64,000 bases of DNA, from the NCBI RefSeq assembly GCF_030063455.1, contig NZ_JASITB010000004.1, positions 336,325-400,324 of the forward strand, in the 5' to 3' direction. Shown here piece by piece: positions 33,128-41,925 of the stretch (within the stretch, counting starts at the first letter, position 1; every line of letters starts with the position of its first letter). The notes below the pieces were generated by a model that made no database searches, was not told where the DNA came from, and saw nothing but the letters and a program-made list of their open reading frames with translations. The DNA is from Cryobacterium sp. PH31-O1 (GTDB lineage: Bacteria > Actinomycetota > Actinomycetes > Actinomycetales > Microbacteriaceae). Both the position numbers and the translations under genes were made by a program.

Positions 33128-34180
33128 TTAGGGAACCCGGGTTAACCAGGCCTCTGTACTGAACTTGTTCGCGACGAGTTCGGTGGCCTTCGCGTATTCC
33201 TCGGCGGTGACGTCACTCGCGGTGGCGCCGTAGAGGCCGGTGAAGGTCTCCTTCATGCGGTCGATGATGGCGGCGCGGCTCAGGCCGGTCTGGCTGCGTA
33301 GCGGGTCAACTCGTTTAGCGGCGCTCGTGATGCCCTTATCGCTGAGCTTCTCCCGGCCGATGCGCAGCACCTGCACCATTTTTTCGCCGTCCATGTCGTA
33401 GCTCATGGTGACGTGGTGCAGCACGGCTCCGCTGCCGAGTCGCTTCTGCGCTGCACCGCCGATCTTGCCGCTCGGGCTCGTGATGTCGTTCAGCGGCTGA
33501 TAGCGCGCATCGATGCCGAGGGACTTGAGCGCGGTGATGACCCACTCATCGAGGAACGCGTAGGAGTCGGCGAAACTCATACCTTGCACGAGGTCGGTCG
33601 GCGCATAAATGGAATAGGTGATGACCGAGCCGGCCTCCATGAACATGGCGCCGCCACCGCTGATGCGCCGCACAACGGTGAAGCCGTATTTCGCGGCATT
33701 CTCCGGATCGACCTCGTTCTTGAGCGACTGAAAGCTGCCGATGACAACGGCCGGCTCGTTCCACTCCCAGATGCGCAGGGTGGGCTGCCGGCGTCCCTCG
33801 CCGACCTCGGTGGCGAGCACCTCGTCGAGGGCCATCTGCAACACGGGCGCGACGGGCTTCTGCGAGTGGATTATCTGCCAGTCGTAGTCCCGCCAGGTGC
33901 TCGCCTGCGCGAGCGACCGGCGGATCGCCACGGCCACAGCCTCCGGCGAGAAGCCGAGCAAAATCGCGCCGGTGGGCAAGGCTTCTCGCACGGCAGCGGC
34001 AATTGCGGCCGCCGAACTGCCGGCGGGCAGGCCGATCACCGCGGCATTGATGTCTTCGAGGGCATCGTCGGGTTCGAGAAAAAAGTCGCCGGCCAGGCGA
34101 AAGTTGGCGATGACATCATCGACGACATCCAGATCAACGATGACCAGTTTGCCGCCCGGAACCTTATATTCACCATGCAT
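33128..34180 (-). CDS. lplA: Lipoate-protein ligase A
   Basis: A 350-residue protein with two parts. The first 90 residues (VPGGKLVIVDLDVVDDVI, FRLAGDFFLEP) form the accessory domain usually found at the C-terminus or as LplB. The catalytic domain follows with WEWNEPAVVIGSFQ, VVRRISGGGAMFMEAG and lysine-containing NDITSPSGKIGGAAQKR. It activates lipoate with ATP and attaches it to E2 or H proteins. The accessory-first order is the archaeal/actinobacterial arrangement. Confidence 0.88.
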   Translation of the reverse strand: MHGEYKVPGGKLVIVDLDVVDDVIANFRLAGDFFLEPDDALEDINAAVIGLPAGSSAAAIAAAVREALPTGAILLGFSPEAVAVAIRRSLAQASTWRDYDWQIIHSQKPVAPVLQMALDEVLATEVGEGRRQPTLRIWEWNEPAVVIGSFQSLKNEVDPENAAKYGFTVVRRISGGGAMFMEAGSVITYSIYAPTDLVQGMSFADSYAFLDEWVITALKSLGIDARYQPLNDITSPSGKIGGAAQKRLGSGAVLHHVTMSYDMDGEKMVQVLRIGREKLSDKGITSAAKRVDPLRSQTGLSRAAIIDRMKETFTGLYGATASDVTAEEYAKATELVANKFSTEAWLTRVP

Positions 34181-34189
34181 GCAACCAGC

Positions 34190-35038
34190 CTACGGCGTGG
34201 GCGTGAAGCGCTCGTCTAACCAGGCCACGAGGTCGCCAATCACCTCGTCGCGGTTAGTCTCGTTGAAGACTTCGTGCCGCGCGCCCGGATACACGATCAA
34301 ACGCACGTCGCGCAGCCCGGAACGTCGAATATATGCGGTCACCAGTTTGAGCGCGCTGCGTTCACCGCCGACGGTATCGTCGCCCCCGACCAGCACGAGC
34401 ATCGGCAGGTCCGTTGGAAGGTTTCTGGCCGGCCGGCCGAACAGGCGGGCGGCTTCGCGCAGGCCGAACAGCTTCGCGAGCGGCGTCGCCGTCGTCAACG
34501 GGTCGGCCACGAAGGCTTTAGCTACGGCCGGATCGCGGCTGAGCCACTCGACCCCGGTCGTGCCGAGCGTCTTGTGTTTGCGGTTCAGGTCGCCGCCGTC
34601 GAGGGAGCCGGGCCAGCGGTACGCGGTGCCAGAGAGTACGACGGCGTCATACTCGGCAGCATGCTCGTTCACGATCATCTGCACCATAAACGATCCCCAG
34701 CTGTGCCCAAGCAGCACGAGCGGCAGATTCGGGTTTTCTAAGCGGATGATGCCGCTCAGCTGATGCACGCCGGCCACTGCCGCGCGCAGCCCGCCCGCGC
34801 CGAGCCGGCCGAGCCTGGTGTGATCGCCGCCATGCTGGGCCAGCCCGGTCTGGCCGTGACCCAGGTGGTCGTCGGCGTATACCGCGTAGCCGGCCCGGTT
34901 GAGGTCGGCGGCGAGTGCCGCATAACGCTGGGCGTGTTCGCCGACGCCGTGCGCGAGCTGGATCACCCCGCGCGGGGCGGCGACCGGCCAGACGTAGTAG
35001 GTGACAACCAGGCCAGAGGCATCCGTATATGTGGGCAC
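34190..35038 (-). CDS. Alpha/beta hydrolase, monoacylglycerol-lipase-like
   Basis: A 282-residue hydrolase of the lysophospholipase/monoacylglycerol lipase group. Motifs: QLAHGVGEHAQRYAALAADL with the oxyanion loop, DHLGHGQT, nucleophile Ser in LLGHSWGSFM, Asp in VLVGGDDTVGG and His in YPGARHEVFNE. No signal peptide. It ends 9 bp before the start of lplA, same strand. Confidence 0.88.
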   Translation of the reverse strand: MPTYTDASGLVVTYYVWPVAAPRGVIQLAHGVGEHAQRYAALAADLNRAGYAVYADDHLGHGQTGLAQHGGDHTRLGRLGAGGLRAAVAGVHQLSGIIRLENPNLPLVLLGHSWGSFMVQMIVNEHAAEYDAVVLSGTAYRWPGSLDGGDLNRKHKTLGTTGVEWLSRDPAVAKAFVADPLTTATPLAKLFGLREAARLFGRPARNLPTDLPMLVLVGGDDTVGGERSALKLVTAYIRRSGLRDVRLIVYPGARHEVFNETNRDEVIGDLVAWLDERFTPTP

Positions 35039-35082
35039 GAGGCCAGTCTGCCGTGTTTGGGCGGAGCGGTCCGCAGTAATGT

Positions 35083-35112
35083 ACTTAGCAAAGCTAATTT
35101 GCTATGCTAAGT
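35083..35112. promoter_or_regulatory. Operator-like palindrome upstream of MarR gene
   Basis: ACTTAGCAAAGC (35083-35094) and GCTATGCTAAGT (35101-35112) pair with one mismatch around a 6-bp centre. It ends 4 bp before the MarR-family start and is a likely autoregulatory site. Confidence 0.65.
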
Positions 35113-35116
35113 ATCT

Positions 35117-35620
35117 ATGGAATCGCGAACACCTCCCAACACGTCAGGGCTCGGAGTCATCAAAGCTCAGCTCCCCGCAGAGACCCAGCCCACCGCAGCG
35201 ACCAGTACGGCCGAACTTAGCCACGAATTTCGACTCGCCAATGGCCGTCTGGCCCGTCGCCTGCGTCAGGAGAAGGCCGAGAACGAACTGGGCAGCGGCC
35301 AATTCTCAGCACTCGGCGTGCTGCACGTGCACGGTCCACTCACCCTCACCGAGCTGAGCGAATTCGAGCGGGTCACCCCGCCGTCAATGACCCGCACCGT
35401 GAAGTGCCTCGTCGATGCCGGCCTCGTCACCCGCACCGGCTCCGCGCTTGACGGCCGCAAGATCGTGCTCAGCACGACGGATGCCGCGCGCGCGATGATG
35501 ACCGAAACCCGCAAGCGCCGGGATGCCTGGCTGGTGCAACGCGTCGCCCAGCTGAGCCCCGAACAACACCGGACTCTCGCCGACGCGACCCTGATCATGA
35601 AGGAGCTTGCCGACAGTTGA
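35117..35620 (+). CDS. MarR family regulator
   Basis: A 167-residue winged-helix regulator. Core segments: FSALGVLHVHGPLTLTELSE, FERVTPPSMTRTVKCLVDAG (recognition helix) and LVTRTGSALDGRKIVLSTT (wing). The first 35 residues are an unstructured extension. It is coupled to the MFS transporter gene, whose start overlaps its stop, and probably represses it through the palindrome just upstream. Confidence 0.9.
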   Translation: MESRTPPNTSGLGVIKAQLPAETQPTAATSTAELSHEFRLANGRLARRLRQEKAENELGSGQFSALGVLHVHGPLTLTELSEFERVTPPSMTRTVKCLVDAGLVTRTGSALDGRKIVLSTTDAARAMMTETRKRRDAWLVQRVAQLSPEQHRTLADATLIMKELADS

Positions 35621-36957
35621 GTGCCATGTTTCGCTCCCTGAGCGTCGTCAATTACCGCATCTGGTTCGCCGGGGCCCTGGTGTCGAACATCGGCACCTGG
35701 ATGCAGCGCACCGCGCAGGACTGGATCGTGCTAACCCAGCTCACCGATTACGACGCGACGGCGGTCGGCATCACCATGGCGCTGCAGCTCGGCCCGCAGC
35801 TCGTCCTGATGCCGTGGTCTGGGCTCATTGCTGACCGGTTCAACCGGCGCAAGCTGCTCATTCTGACCCAGACCCTCATGGGGCTGCTGGCGCTCGGCCT
35901 GGGCATTCTGACAGTGCTCGAGGTGGCCCAGCTGTGGCACGTTTACCTGTTCGCGCTGGGTTTGGGCGTCGTCGCGGCGATCGACGCGCCGGCCCGCCAG
36001 ACCTTCGTCTCTGAGCTCGTCGCCGAAGACCAGCTGTCCAATGCGGTCGCGCTCAACTCGGCCTCGTTCCACGGTGCCCGCCTGATTGGGCCGGCGGCGG
36101 CCGGCCTGCTCACGGTCGCCGTGGGTGCCGGCTGGGTGTTCATGATCAACGCGGTCACCTTCGCCGCGACGGTCTTCGCGATGACGCTGCTGCGCACACA
36201 CCAGCTGCGCCGCCAGCCTAAGGCAGGCCGGGAACGCGGGCAGCTTCTGGCCGGTTTTCGCTACGTGCGCGGGCGCAGCGACATCGTCGTCGTGATGATC
36301 GCGGTCTTTCTGATCGGCACCTTCGGCCTGAACTTTGCCATTTTCACCTCGACCATGGCCACGATCGAGTTCGGCCGAGGAGCCGCAGAGTTTGGCCTGC
36401 TCAGCTCGATCATGGCCATTGGCGCCGTCGTCGGTGCGCTGCTCGCCGCTAGGCGCAGCCGCGCTCGGTTGCGCCTCGTGGTGCTCGGCGCCGCCCTGTT
36501 CGGCGTGGCCTGCGCGCTGTCGGCGATTATGCCGACGTATGCCAGTTTCGCCATATCTCTCACGCTCGTCGGGTTGTCATCGCTCACGCTCATGACGACG
36601 GCGAACGCCTATGTGCAGACCACGACCAGGCCCGAGATGCGTGGCCGCGTGATGGCGCTGTACATGGCCATCTTTGTGGGCGGCACGCCCCTCGGCGCTC
36701 CGCTCGTGGGCTGGGTAGCGGATGCCTTCGGCCCCCGTTGGGCCCTCGGCCTCGCCGCGATCTCCGGCCTGTTGGCGGCGGTCGTCGTGCTGTTTTGGAT
36801 GGTGCGGTATCGCCGCTTGCGAGTGCAGCTGCATCCGTTCTCTGCGCCACGGGTGCGTGTTCTGCACGCCGGCGACGGGCGCGCGGAGGCTGCCGCGCTC
36901 AATCGCGAGACCGCCACGCGTGAGATCGCGATCGTCGAGGCCACCGCGCCACGCTAG
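35617..36957 (+). CDS. MFS transporter (EntS-like)
   Basis: A 446-residue permease with twelve predicted helices of the MFS_3/EntS type: YRIWFAGALVSNIGTWMQRTAQDW at the start and the loop ADRFNRRKLLILTQ (motif A). EntS relatives export siderophores or drugs. TTG 35617 is taken because AAGGAG lies 11 bp upstream and it overlaps the MarR stop; ATG 35626 is also possible. The substrate is presumably the MarR inducer. Confidence 0.9.
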   Translation: MSAMFRSLSVVNYRIWFAGALVSNIGTWMQRTAQDWIVLTQLTDYDATAVGITMALQLGPQLVLMPWSGLIADRFNRRKLLILTQTLMGLLALGLGILTVLEVAQLWHVYLFALGLGVVAAIDAPARQTFVSELVAEDQLSNAVALNSASFHGARLIGPAAAGLLTVAVGAGWVFMINAVTFAATVFAMTLLRTHQLRRQPKAGRERGQLLAGFRYVRGRSDIVVVMIAVFLIGTFGLNFAIFTSTMATIEFGRGAAEFGLLSSIMAIGAVVGALLAARRSRARLRLVVLGAALFGVACALSAIMPTYASFAISLTLVGLSSLTLMTTANAYVQTTTRPEMRGRVMALYMAIFVGGTPLGAPLVGWVADAFGPRWALGLAAISGLLAAVVVLFWMVRYRRLRVQLHPFSAPRVRVLHAGDGRAEAAALNRETATREIAIVEATAPR

Positions 36958-36988
36958 AACTTTTCGGGCCCGGGTCTCGGACTCGCCG

Positions 36989-37999
36989 CTAGGAAGCGGT
37001 GGACTCGCGAATGACGAGTTCGGGCTGAAACACGATCTGCTCGTGCTCAAACTCGTCGCCACCCTGCGCCTCGCGCAGCAGCAGGTCGACGGCGGTATAG
37101 CCGATCAGCACGCTCGGCTGGCGGATCGACGACAACGGCACCACGGCAGCGGCCGCAAAGGCGATGTCGTCGTAGCCGATCAGGGCGATGTCGCGAGGCA
37201 CGTGCAGGTCGCCGCGCATGTTGAGCGCCTGCAGAACGCCGATGGCGAGCAGGTCGTTAGCGGCGAAAATGGCGTCGGGACGGTCGCCGGGCGCACGCAC
37301 CAGCATCTGTTGCCCCGCAGCGCGTCCAGCCAGCACCGACAGCGCGTCGGTGTCGACGACCTCGAGAGAGACAGACGAATGCTCCGCGACGGCCAGGCGG
37401 GCGCCGCTTAGCCGATCGACCACCTGACGGATGCTGTTCGGCCCGCCGACGAAGGCGAGGCGAGTTCTTCCAAGTGAGATCAGGTGTTGCGCGGCGAGGC
37501 GCCCACCGGCAATGTCGTCGACGGCCACGGACGAAAAACTGCGGTCCTCCGTTTGGCGATCGACCAACACGGTCGGGGTTCCGCGCGCCCGCAATCGGTT
37601 GAGTCGCTCGCCGATGTCACCGAGCGGGGAGATCAGCACCCCGTGCACCCGCTGCTCTTCGAACAGATCGAGGTAGGCGGCCTCGCGAGCCACGTTGTCG
37701 TCGGTATTGCCAAGAAGGACCGCAAGACCGTCTTCTGCCGCGCGATCTTCGGCACCACGGGCCAGGTCGGTGAAGAACGGGTTGGCCACGTCGAGCACGA
37801 TGAGCCCGAGGCTCCGGCTGCGCCCGGCGCGCAGCTGGCGGGCAGCGTCGTTGCGCACAAAACCCAGCTCGGCAATCACCGCCTGCACCCGGGCGACCGT
37901 ACCCGGCGACACCTTGTCCGGCCGGTTCAACACATTCGACACCGTCCCCACCGATACCCCGGCGGCGGCGGCGACGTCGTTCACGCTGATCGATGCCAC
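36989..37999 (-). CDS. LacI family regulator (rhamnose regulon)
   Basis: A 336-residue repressor: VNDVAAAAGVSVGTVSNVLNR is the helix-turn-helix, followed by the hinge AARQLRAGRSRSLGLIV and a periplasmic-binding-like effector domain. It is divergent from the sugar ABC operon, with two operator-like palindromes in between, so it probably senses a rhamnose pathway sugar and represses the 38.2-49.8 kb genes. Confidence 0.9.
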   Translation of the reverse strand: MASISVNDVAAAAGVSVGTVSNVLNRPDKVSPGTVARVQAVIAELGFVRNDAARQLRAGRSRSLGLIVLDVANPFFTDLARGAEDRAAEDGLAVLLGNTDDNVAREAAYLDLFEEQRVHGVLISPLGDIGERLNRLRARGTPTVLVDRQTEDRSFSSVAVDDIAGGRLAAQHLISLGRTRLAFVGGPNSIRQVVDRLSGARLAVAEHSSVSLEVVDTDALSVLAGRAAGQQMLVRAPGDRPDAIFAANDLLAIGVLQALNMRGDLHVPRDIALIGYDDIAFAAAAVVPLSSIRQPSVLIGYTAVDLLLREAQGGDEFEHEQIVFQPELVIRESTAS

Positions 38000-38090
38000 G
38001 ATGTCTCCTTTGCTGGACGAGCCGCGAGTCCCCAGCCTATTGGCCAGTACCGACCACGATTAAACGAATCAGAGCGCCGACTTCGCGTTC

Positions 38091-38108
38091 CGTTTCAATT
38101 CGGAAACG
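38091..38108. promoter_or_regulatory. LacI-type operator 1
   Basis: CGTTTC and GAAACG form perfect 6-bp arms around AATTCG, in the space between the LacI gene and the sugar ABC operon. Confidence 0.5.
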
Positions 38109-38167
38109 ATCCTGGAAATGATTGTTGACGACTGGGTGGCAGCAACCGTAGTATTCACTAAGCAGTC

Positions 38168-38187
38168 AAAATGAAACGATTCATTTT
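38168..38187. promoter_or_regulatory. LacI-type operator 2 (rhamnose operon)
   Basis: AAAATGAA (38168-38175) and TTCATTTT (38180-38187) are perfect arms around ACGA. The core TGAAACGATTCA is of the kind bound by LacI-family rhamnose regulators. It lies 34 bp before the ATPase start. Confidence 0.65.
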
Positions 38188-38221
38188 AAGCTATTCCTCA
38201 ATGTGGAGGCACAACCTCGTT

Positions 38222-39751
38222 ATGATCAACAGCCCAGAGATGGCCGCCGAACGGTCGAAGACACCACTTCTGTCGATCCGAGGTGCGGCCAAGGCCTTCG
38301 GCCCGGTCGTCGCCCTCGCGGACGGCGTGGTCGAGATTCTTCCCGGTGAGATCCATGCGCTGGTCGGCGAAAACGGTGCCGGCAAGTCCACCTTGGTCAA
38401 GATCCTTGCGGGGCTTTACAACCTCGATGCCGGCGAGTTCCTCGTGAAGGGCAAGCCTGTGGCTTTTCGCACGGTTGCTGATAGCAAGGCCGAAGGCATT
38501 TCAGTCATCTACCAGGAGCCGACGCTCTTTCCTGATCTCACGGTGGCCGAGAACATCTTCATCGGACGACAGCCGAAGAATGCTCTCGGCCTGATCAACC
38601 GCTCCGCCATGCGGGCTCAGGCCCGAGCACTGTTCGACCGTCTCGGCGTGCGGATAGACCCGGACCGCATCGCCGAAGGCTTGTCAATCGCCGATCAACA
38701 GATCATCGAGATCGCCAAAGCCATCTCGCTCGATGCGAGCGTACTCATCATGGACGAACCAACGGCAGCACTGTCGGGCATTGAAGTTGAGCGCCTGTTT
38801 CAGGTCGCCCGCGCTCTGCGAGCCAGTGGTGCTGGCATCCTTTTCATATCGCATCGCTTCGACGAGGTATTCGCGCTCTGCGACCGGATCACGGTTATGC
38901 GCGATGGCGAATACATATCTACCCATTCGACCGAGAGCGTTACCGTTCCGGAAATCGTCCACGAGATGGTTGGTCGAGACATCGGAGAGCTATTTCCAAA
39001 AGTCGCCGCCAAGGTTGGCGACACCATTCTGAATGTTTCAAAGCTCTCCCGGGTCGGCGTCTTTTCTGATATCAGTTTCGAGGTCAAGGCCGGCGAGATC
39101 GTTGCCCTGGCAGGCCTGGTTGGCGCTGGCCGCACCGAGGTGGCTCGGGCAGTTTTCGGCATCGATACCTACGATCAAGGTTTCGTGGAGTTGAACGGTA
39201 CCCGCCTAAAGAGAAACAACCCACAGGCCGCAATCGATGCGGGGATCGGGTTTGTTCCCGAAGACCGTCGCAAGCAGGGACTCGTTATGGACCTGTCCGT
39301 GGCCCGGAATGCAGCGCTGACCCTGCGCAATCGCCTATCGCGCTTTGGTCTGATCAATGGAACGACTGAACGCCGTGCAGCCGAGGAATGGACCTCGCGG
39401 CTGCAAGTTAAAACTGCCTCACAAGAATACAAAGTGTCGACTCTGTCTGGCGGCAACCAGCAGAAGGTCGTTCTAGCCAAGTGGCTCGCTACCGAGCCGA
39501 TACTTCTTATCGTCGACGAACCTACTCGGGGTATCGACGTAGGTACGAAAAGCGAAGTTCATCGTCTCCTGTCCGACCTGGCCGGTCGTGGAATCGCCAT
39601 TCTCATGATCTCGAGCGAGCTGCCCGAAGTTCTCGGCATGGCAGACAGAGTGCTTGTGATGCACGAAGGCCGCATCACCGCGCAACTAGACCGAGCAGAT
39701 GCCACAGCCGAATCGGTTATGCACGCGGCTACCGCACAACTGGAGCATTGA
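38222..39751 (+). CDS. Rhamnose-type sugar ABC transporter, double ATPase
   Basis: A 509-residue RbsA-type protein with two ATPase halves. The first has GENGAGKSTLVKILAG, LSIADQQIIEIAKA and SVLIMDEPTAAL. The second has the degenerate loop LVGAGRTEVARAVFG, LSGGNQQKVVLAKWL and LLIVDEPTRGIDVG. It powers import by the two permeases that follow. ATG 38222 is chosen: GGAGG lies 13 bp upstream; the longer frame starts inside the operator. With rhamnose enzymes downstream, the substrate is most likely L-rhamnose. Confidence 0.92.
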   Translation: MINSPEMAAERSKTPLLSIRGAAKAFGPVVALADGVVEILPGEIHALVGENGAGKSTLVKILAGLYNLDAGEFLVKGKPVAFRTVADSKAEGISVIYQEPTLFPDLTVAENIFIGRQPKNALGLINRSAMRAQARALFDRLGVRIDPDRIAEGLSIADQQIIEIAKAISLDASVLIMDEPTAALSGIEVERLFQVARALRASGAGILFISHRFDEVFALCDRITVMRDGEYISTHSTESVTVPEIVHEMVGRDIGELFPKVAAKVGDTILNVSKLSRVGVFSDISFEVKAGEIVALAGLVGAGRTEVARAVFGIDTYDQGFVELNGTRLKRNNPQAAIDAGIGFVPEDRRKQGLVMDLSVARNAALTLRNRLSRFGLINGTTERRAAEEWTSRLQVKTASQEYKVSTLSGGNQQKVVLAKWLATEPILLIVDEPTRGIDVGTKSEVHRLLSDLAGRGIAILMISSELPEVLGMADRVLVMHEGRITAQLDRADATAESVMHAATAQLEH

Positions 39752-39753
39752 CT

Positions 39754-40803
39754 ATGACACTTACATCGCCTGCCCCATCACAGGAAACGCCACCGAAAAC
39801 CGCTCGCCGCGCCACACGTGATTTCGCATCCGTTCTGCGGTGGCGCGAGATTCCGGTCACCATCGCATTGATCGTTCTCGTGGGCCTCACCTACCTCGCG
39901 AACCCGCTCTTTCTCAGCCAACAAGGGGTAAAAGACCTGCTGTTGAACGCCACCATCGTGATTATTCTTGCGGTCGGTCAAGCGATGGTGATTATTACCC
40001 GCAACGTCGACCTGTCCATCGGCTCAATTCTGGGAATCGTTGCTTTCAGCACGGGCACCCTCTTCGTGGCCGTCCCAGGAATCCCAATAGTTCTCGTCTT
40101 TCTCACTGGTATGGCCCTCGGCGCGCTGCTCGGTGCCGTCAATGGGCTACTCGTAACCATCGCAAAGGTACCGTCTCTGGTCATCACCCTGGGTACGCTC
40201 TACATCTACCGGGGGCTCAACAACGCTTGGGCTGGCGGCACGCAGTACTTCGCCGGTGATCGACCCGACAATTTCGGAGCTTTATCTGTCGATACCATCG
40301 CCGGGTTTCCCTTGATCACACTGATCGCGATTGTCGTCGTCGTCATCGTCGCCATCTTTATGGCCTCAACTCGTCCTGGCCGTGACCTGTACGCCATCGG
40401 TTCAGACCCGGAAGCGGCCAAATTGTTTGGCATTCCGGTCACCCGCCGAGTGCTCCTCGCCTTTCTCAGCAACGGGATTCTGGCTGGCCTGGCCGGCGTG
40501 TTGTACGCCAGTAGATTCAATTCGGTCGGGGCGACGACCGGCACTGGGCTCGAATTCGACATCGTTGCCGCAGCCGTCGTCGGGGGCGTTGCGATCTTCG
40601 GGGGCAGCGGAACCGTTGCCGGTGCAGCAATCGGCGCGCTCTTGTTGACCACGATCACGAGCGCGCTCACCGCCATTCGCGTCGATAAATTCTGGCAACA
40701 GGCTATTGTCGGGCTCCTTATTCTGGCCGCGATCATCATCGATCGGGTCGCTCGAATTAGAACTCAGAAGAAGCTCCGACTCAGTGAGGCACGCGATGTC
40801 TAA
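39754..40803 (+). CDS. Sugar ABC permease 1
   Basis: A 349-residue RbsC-type permease with about ten helices. Family segments: VIITRNVDLSIGSILGIVAF, KVPSLVITLGTLYIYRGL, IGSDPEAAKLFGIPV and a late AAAVVGGVAIFGGSGTVAG. It starts 2 bp after the ATPase stop and overlaps the second permease gene by 8 bp. Confidence 0.93.
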   Translation: MTLTSPAPSQETPPKTARRATRDFASVLRWREIPVTIALIVLVGLTYLANPLFLSQQGVKDLLLNATIVIILAVGQAMVIITRNVDLSIGSILGIVAFSTGTLFVAVPGIPIVLVFLTGMALGALLGAVNGLLVTIAKVPSLVITLGTLYIYRGLNNAWAGGTQYFAGDRPDNFGALSVDTIAGFPLITLIAIVVVVIVAIFMASTRPGRDLYAIGSDPEAAKLFGIPVTRRVLLAFLSNGILAGLAGVLYASRFNSVGATTGTGLEFDIVAAAVVGGVAIFGGSGTVAGAAIGALLLTTITSALTAIRVDKFWQQAIVGLLILAAIIIDRVARIRTQKKLRLSEARDV

Positions 40804-41923
40804 TCCCCCCACCGAACTGCTCGGGACCGCAACCAACAAGTCTGGTGTGCGAGCTTCCGAGGTCCCTTCGACCGGTGGACGAACCGGAATAGCGCGCATA
40901 TTACTCAGCCGCGACACGGTTATGATCTACACCCTCGTGTTTTTCGTGATCTACGCTGCGCTGTTTATTCCACGCTTCGCTAGTCCAGTTTCTACCGGCT
41001 TTCTGCTTCTGGACGTGATTCCGGCCCTCCTCATCGCGCTGCCCATGACCCTTGTTATCATCACCGGTGAGATCGACCTCTCCGTTGCGAGCATCGCTGG
41101 ACTGACAAGCGCTCTTATGGGCGTTCTTTGGGCCGCGGGGTTGGATATTGGAGCTGTTCTGCTCATCAGCTTGCTGGCTGGCGTTCTCGCCGGCGCATTC
41201 AATGGGCTGCTGGTGGCGGTGCTCGGCCTGCCTTCTCTCGCCGTAACCATCGGTACTTTGGCCCTTTTTCGCGGTCTGGCCCTTGTCGTCATCGGCGACA
41301 ACGCAGTCGCAAACTTTCCGCCTGAGCTGACGAGCTTCTTCACGTCGAAGATCGGGGGGACCGGCATTCCCACGGTGATGATCGGCGTGATCGTTGTCGC
41401 CATTTTCTTTGGAGTGCTCCTGCATTTCACACCCTTCGGCCGCGGCCTGTTCGCCCTCGGCTATAGCAAGGAGGCCGCTACGTTCGTTGGCATTCACGTC
41501 ATGAGGTCCAAATTTTGGCTCTACGTCGCATCCGGCTCTGTCTCAGCCCTGGCCGGCATCTACTGGACACTGAGATATTCCAGTGCTCGAAGTGACAACG
41601 CGAGTGGCCTCGAGCTGACTGTTATCGCGGCCGTGCTGCTCGGTGGCGTCTCAATTTTTGGCGGAAAAGGGTCAATACCTGGCGCTGTAGCCGGAGTTCT
41701 GCTGATCGGAACCATCAACTTCACCCTGCGGCTAAACCGCATTTCTGATGTCGTTCTCATAATTGTGACTGGCACCCTGCTCATCGCCTCCGTGGTCGCC
41801 CCCAGCATTTTCGAGGGCATCTCGAAGTGGCGTCATACCCGGCGAAACCGCCGCATTCTTCCCCCGGCATCAGCCTTGGGAGCAACCCGCGCCACAGCAT
41901 CCGGCGTTCAGGAAAGGAAATGA
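40796..41923 (+). CDS. Sugar ABC permease 2
   Basis: A 375-residue paralog of the preceding permease: ITGEIDLSVASIAGLTSAL, GLPSLAVTIGTLALFRGLAL, LGYSKEAATFVGIHV and AVLLGGVSIFGGKGSIPG. RhaP/RhaQ-type systems use two different permeases, matching this pair. A 40-residue cytoplasmic N-terminus precedes the first helix. Confidence 0.93.
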   Translation: MSNPPTELLGTATNKSGVRASEVPSTGGRTGIARILLSRDTVMIYTLVFFVIYAALFIPRFASPVSTGFLLLDVIPALLIALPMTLVIITGEIDLSVASIAGLTSALMGVLWAAGLDIGAVLLISLLAGVLAGAFNGLLVAVLGLPSLAVTIGTLALFRGLALVVIGDNAVANFPPELTSFFTSKIGGTGIPTVMIGVIVVAIFFGVLLHFTPFGRGLFALGYSKEAATFVGIHVMRSKFWLYVASGSVSALAGIYWTLRYSSARSDNASGLELTVIAAVLLGGVSIFGGKGSIPGAVAGVLLIGTINFTLRLNRISDVVLIIVTGTLLIASVVAPSIFEGISKWRHTRRNRRILPPASALGATRATASGVQERK

Positions 41924-41925
41924 CA

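Noticed and set aside
39481..39753. Upstream extension of the first sugar permease
   Set aside because: It overlaps the ATPase gene in another frame and lacks family sequence; the permease begins at ATG 39754.
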